A stretch of 8,130 nt of DNA. Origin: Thermoanaerobaculales bacterium (GTDB lineage Bacteria > Acidobacteriota > Thermoanaerobaculia > Thermoanaerobaculales > Sulfomarinibacteraceae). Shown here piece after piece: positions 6,843-8,130 of this stretch. The position numbers were made by a program, and so were the translations under genes. Numbering within the stretch: the first letter of the stretch is position 1; every line of letters starts with the position of its first letter. Under the pieces are notes generated by a model. That model ran no database searches and was not told the DNA's origin. It saw nothing but the letters and a program-made list of their open reading frames with translations. The stretch covers positions 1-8,130 of the forward strand of contig JAOZPW010000180.1 of assembly GCA_029932545.1 (NCBI GenBank), read 5' to 3'.

Positions 6843-7066
6843 CTCTCAGCTGTCGGCTTGCAGATGCTCGCACACCTTGGGGTTTTCCCGAGGCCGAGCC
6901 CGTTACCCTTACCCTTACCGACTTTCTTCGGATTCAACCTCAACTGACGCGGCATCCTCGGCGGCTGCTCAATCCGGAAATCCTCGGTGTGTTTTTTTGA
7001 TCCAGCCGCGAAGGATCGTGACAAACCACTGCGGTAACGACAACGGTAACGGCTCGGGCTCGGGGT
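6843..7066. repeat. Spacer with degenerate hexamer arrays in inverted orientation
   Basis: The gene-free spacer spans 6769-7106. On the plus strand, 6887-6922 reads as six degenerate hexamers (CCCGAG, GCCGAG, CCCGTT, ACCCTT, ACCCTT, ACCGAC). At 7031-7066 a second set (GCGGTA, ACGACA, ACGGTA, ACGGCT, CGGGCT, CGGGGT) is close to the reverse complement of the first, so the arrays are inverted around a 108-base interior. The interior holds a 7-base stem (6961-6967 with 7003-7009) and a T7 run at 6992-6998. Just outside, 6843-6858 matches 6144-6159 of the neighbouring heptamer array at 15 of 16 bases. No gene is evident, and the promoter of the DUF4920-type gene should lie somewhere here. Confidence 0.65.
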
Positions 7067-7106
7067 AAAGGCCACACCATTTCTCTTTGGTTCCGGCTCC
7101 GCCGGG

Positions 7107-7784
7107 CTATCCGTCCGATTGAAATATCTCCGGGCGCTGGGCTCTCAGCGACAGCCAATCCGGGCCTGCAATGATCAGGTGGTCCAACACCTCGATACCC
7201 ACCGCCCGACCCCCTCGAACCAGACGGCGGGTCAACTGGAGATCGTCGGTACTGGCCTGCTTTTCGCCGGACGGATGGTTGTGAAAAAGGATCACTCCGG
7301 CAGCGTCATCGAGCAGTGCGGTCCGAAACACCTCAGCGGGATCGACCGGGACGTGGTTCCGTGTGCCTTCCCACAGGTCGTGATCGTTGATGAGCCGGTG
7401 ACGCGCATCCAAACTGATGAAGCCGAAGACCTCACGGCGACACCCCCGCAACCGTGCGACAAGATATTTGGCCGCCATTTCGGGCCGCTCCAAGAGGTGG
7501 GCCCCCGGGACCTCGACCCTCGCTACGCGCTTCCCCAACTCCAGAGCCGCACAGACCGCAGCGGCCTTGGCCTGGCCGATCCCTGGGCGGCGCTCGAGTT
7601 CCCTGGCCGACAACCGCGCAACACCTTCCAGCCCACCCGCCTGGGTCAGCAACTCATGGGCCTCTGCGACGGCGCTGTGACCTGGACGGCCGGTTCGAAG
7701 CAGGACCGCCAGCAGTTCCGCCTCCGACAAGCTCTCCGGCCCCTGATTCCTCAGTCGTTCCCTTGGCCTCTGGTCCGGCTCCAT
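7107..7784 (-). CDS. radC: RadC-family JAB/JAMM-domain protein
   Basis: The protein is 225 residues from the ATG at 7784. The N-terminal helix-hairpin-helix-like region has the family opening QRPRERL...LSEAELLAVLLRTG and RRPGIGQAKAAAV. The C-terminal metallopeptidase-like domain carries the complete metal-binding signature HNHPSGEKQASTDD (H168, H170, S178, D181) with an upstream Glu (E118, in RREVFGF). Despite the name, a direct DNA-repair role for RadC is doubtful. Family members are often linked to mobile DNA and natural competence, and the biochemical activity is unsettled. The ATG fits the length of E. coli RadC. An alternative TTG start at 7805 has AAGGGG six bases upstream, a better ribosome binding site, and would add seven residues. 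A further in-frame TTG lies at 7838. A transposon-like palindrome begins at 7847, upstream of all three starts. Confidence 0.93.
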   Translation of the reverse strand: MEPDQRPRERLRNQGPESLSEAELLAVLLRTGRPGHSAVAEAHELLTQAGGLEGVARLSARELERRPGIGQAKAAAVCAALELGKRVARVEVPGAHLLERPEMAAKYLVARLRGCRREVFGFISLDARHRLINDHDLWEGTRNHVPVDPAEVFRTALLDDAAGVILFHNHPSGEKQASTDDLQLTRRLVRGGRAVGIEVLDHLIIAGPDWLSLRAQRPEIFQSDG

Positions 7785-7842
7785 ATCCACGATTCTCGTA
7801 TTCAAGCGCTGCCCCTTTCGGTCCCTAATAGAATACAAGGGG

Positions 7843-8026
7843 TTAGCCCGTACTTCTCACCAATGATCTGCTACGGCGCGAAATACGCAATAATCTGTGG
7901 CGTTTTCTTGAATTCGCTCAATCAACGTAGTGCGAACTACGCCTCATTCGCTCACCCTGCGAAAACACCACATCTCACCACGTCCTCCGCACCTCGCGAC
8001 GAAAATCGGTGAGAAGTGCGGGTTAG
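7843..8026. mobile_element. MITE-like element: 176-base imperfect palindrome with TTAG duplication
   Basis: The terminal inverted repeats are 7847-7861 (CCCGTACTTCTCACC) and 8008-8022, matching at 14 of 15 positions. Each is bordered outside by TTAG (7843-7846 and 8023-8026), which looks like a 4-base target duplication. Inside, a second inverted pair (7896-7907 with 7961-7972, 11 of 12) and a central hairpin (CGTAGT/ACTACG, 7926-7941, with a GCGA loop) share the same centre near 7934. A 9-base direct repeat ATTCGCTCA (7912-7920, 7946-7954) brackets the hairpin. There is no transposase, so any movement would need a helper element elsewhere. A structured RNA is the main alternative. Confidence 0.7.
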
Positions 8027-8130
8027 GGTTGAGGAATTAGAGGATAGGGAGGACCGGCAGACCCTCGTTCCCCAGCCCCTGAACCCCAGGAACCTGTCCC
8101 TCAAATCACCATCCATGATACAAAGGCTTG
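8027..8130. other. Right-hand end with no recognisable feature
   Basis: No convincing open frame, RNA gene or terminator is visible in the last 104 bases on either strand. They lie outside the MITE-like palindrome and probably belong to the spacer before the next gene beyond the window. Confidence 0.5.

Noticed and set aside
6769..6873. N-terminal extension of the DUF4920-type protein up to 6873
   Set aside because: The ATG at 6768 has a well-placed GGAGG and begins a clean signal peptide; the extension would bury that signal 35 residues inside the protein.
7119..8012. 297-codon open frame on the plus strand
   Set aside because: It is antisense to radC and runs into the palindromic element; there is no domain or ribosome binding site.
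5255..8130. A sigma54 -24/-12 promoter for the minus-strand genes
   Set aside because: I scanned for TGGCAC-N5-TTGC-like sequences and found only partial matches lacking the essential GG/GC pair spacing.

Overview
The window is bacterial, GC-rich DNA with tightly packed genes on both strands. No gene here fixes the taxon. The combination of a b6-type quinol cytochrome, an octaheme hydroxylamine-oxidoreductase-like (HAO-like) cytochrome, a sigma54 regulator and several repeat-bearing intergenic spacers suggests an environmental bacterium with anaerobic or nitrogen-related respiration. That placement is inference.

Positions 1-2808, plus strand: the left edge cuts into a cytochrome b/b6-type protein of a quinol:cytochrome c oxidoreductase. 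It is followed 13 bases later by a membrane-anchored octaheme cytochrome c of the HAO family, then by a 203-residue protein I cannot identify. A strong intrinsic terminator at 2781-2808 closes the cluster. The simplest reading is one operon in which quinol oxidation at the cytochrome b is coupled to an HAO-like enzyme on the outer face of the membrane.

Positions 2817-5254, minus strand: an NtrC-type sigma54-dependent response regulator and a soluble PAS-containing histidine kinase overlap by four bases and converge on the operon above. They form a complete two-component pair. Their targets cannot be read from the window.

Positions 5520-7838, minus strand: a PepSY-type membrane protein, a small exported DUF4920-type protein and a RadC-family protein, each separated from the next by a spacer.

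All four longer spacers carry inverted-repeat structure: 5255-5519 (24-base imperfect arms plus GC hairpins), 6078-6306 (heptamer arrays in opposite orientations), 6769-7106 (hexamer arrays in opposite orientations) and 7839-8130. The last is the clearest: a 176-base imperfect palindrome with 15-base terminal inverted repeats and a flanking TTAG duplication, the architecture of a miniature inverted-repeat transposable element. The two most noteworthy items are the cytochrome b / HAO-like operon with its orphan third gene, and this MITE-like element next to radC.
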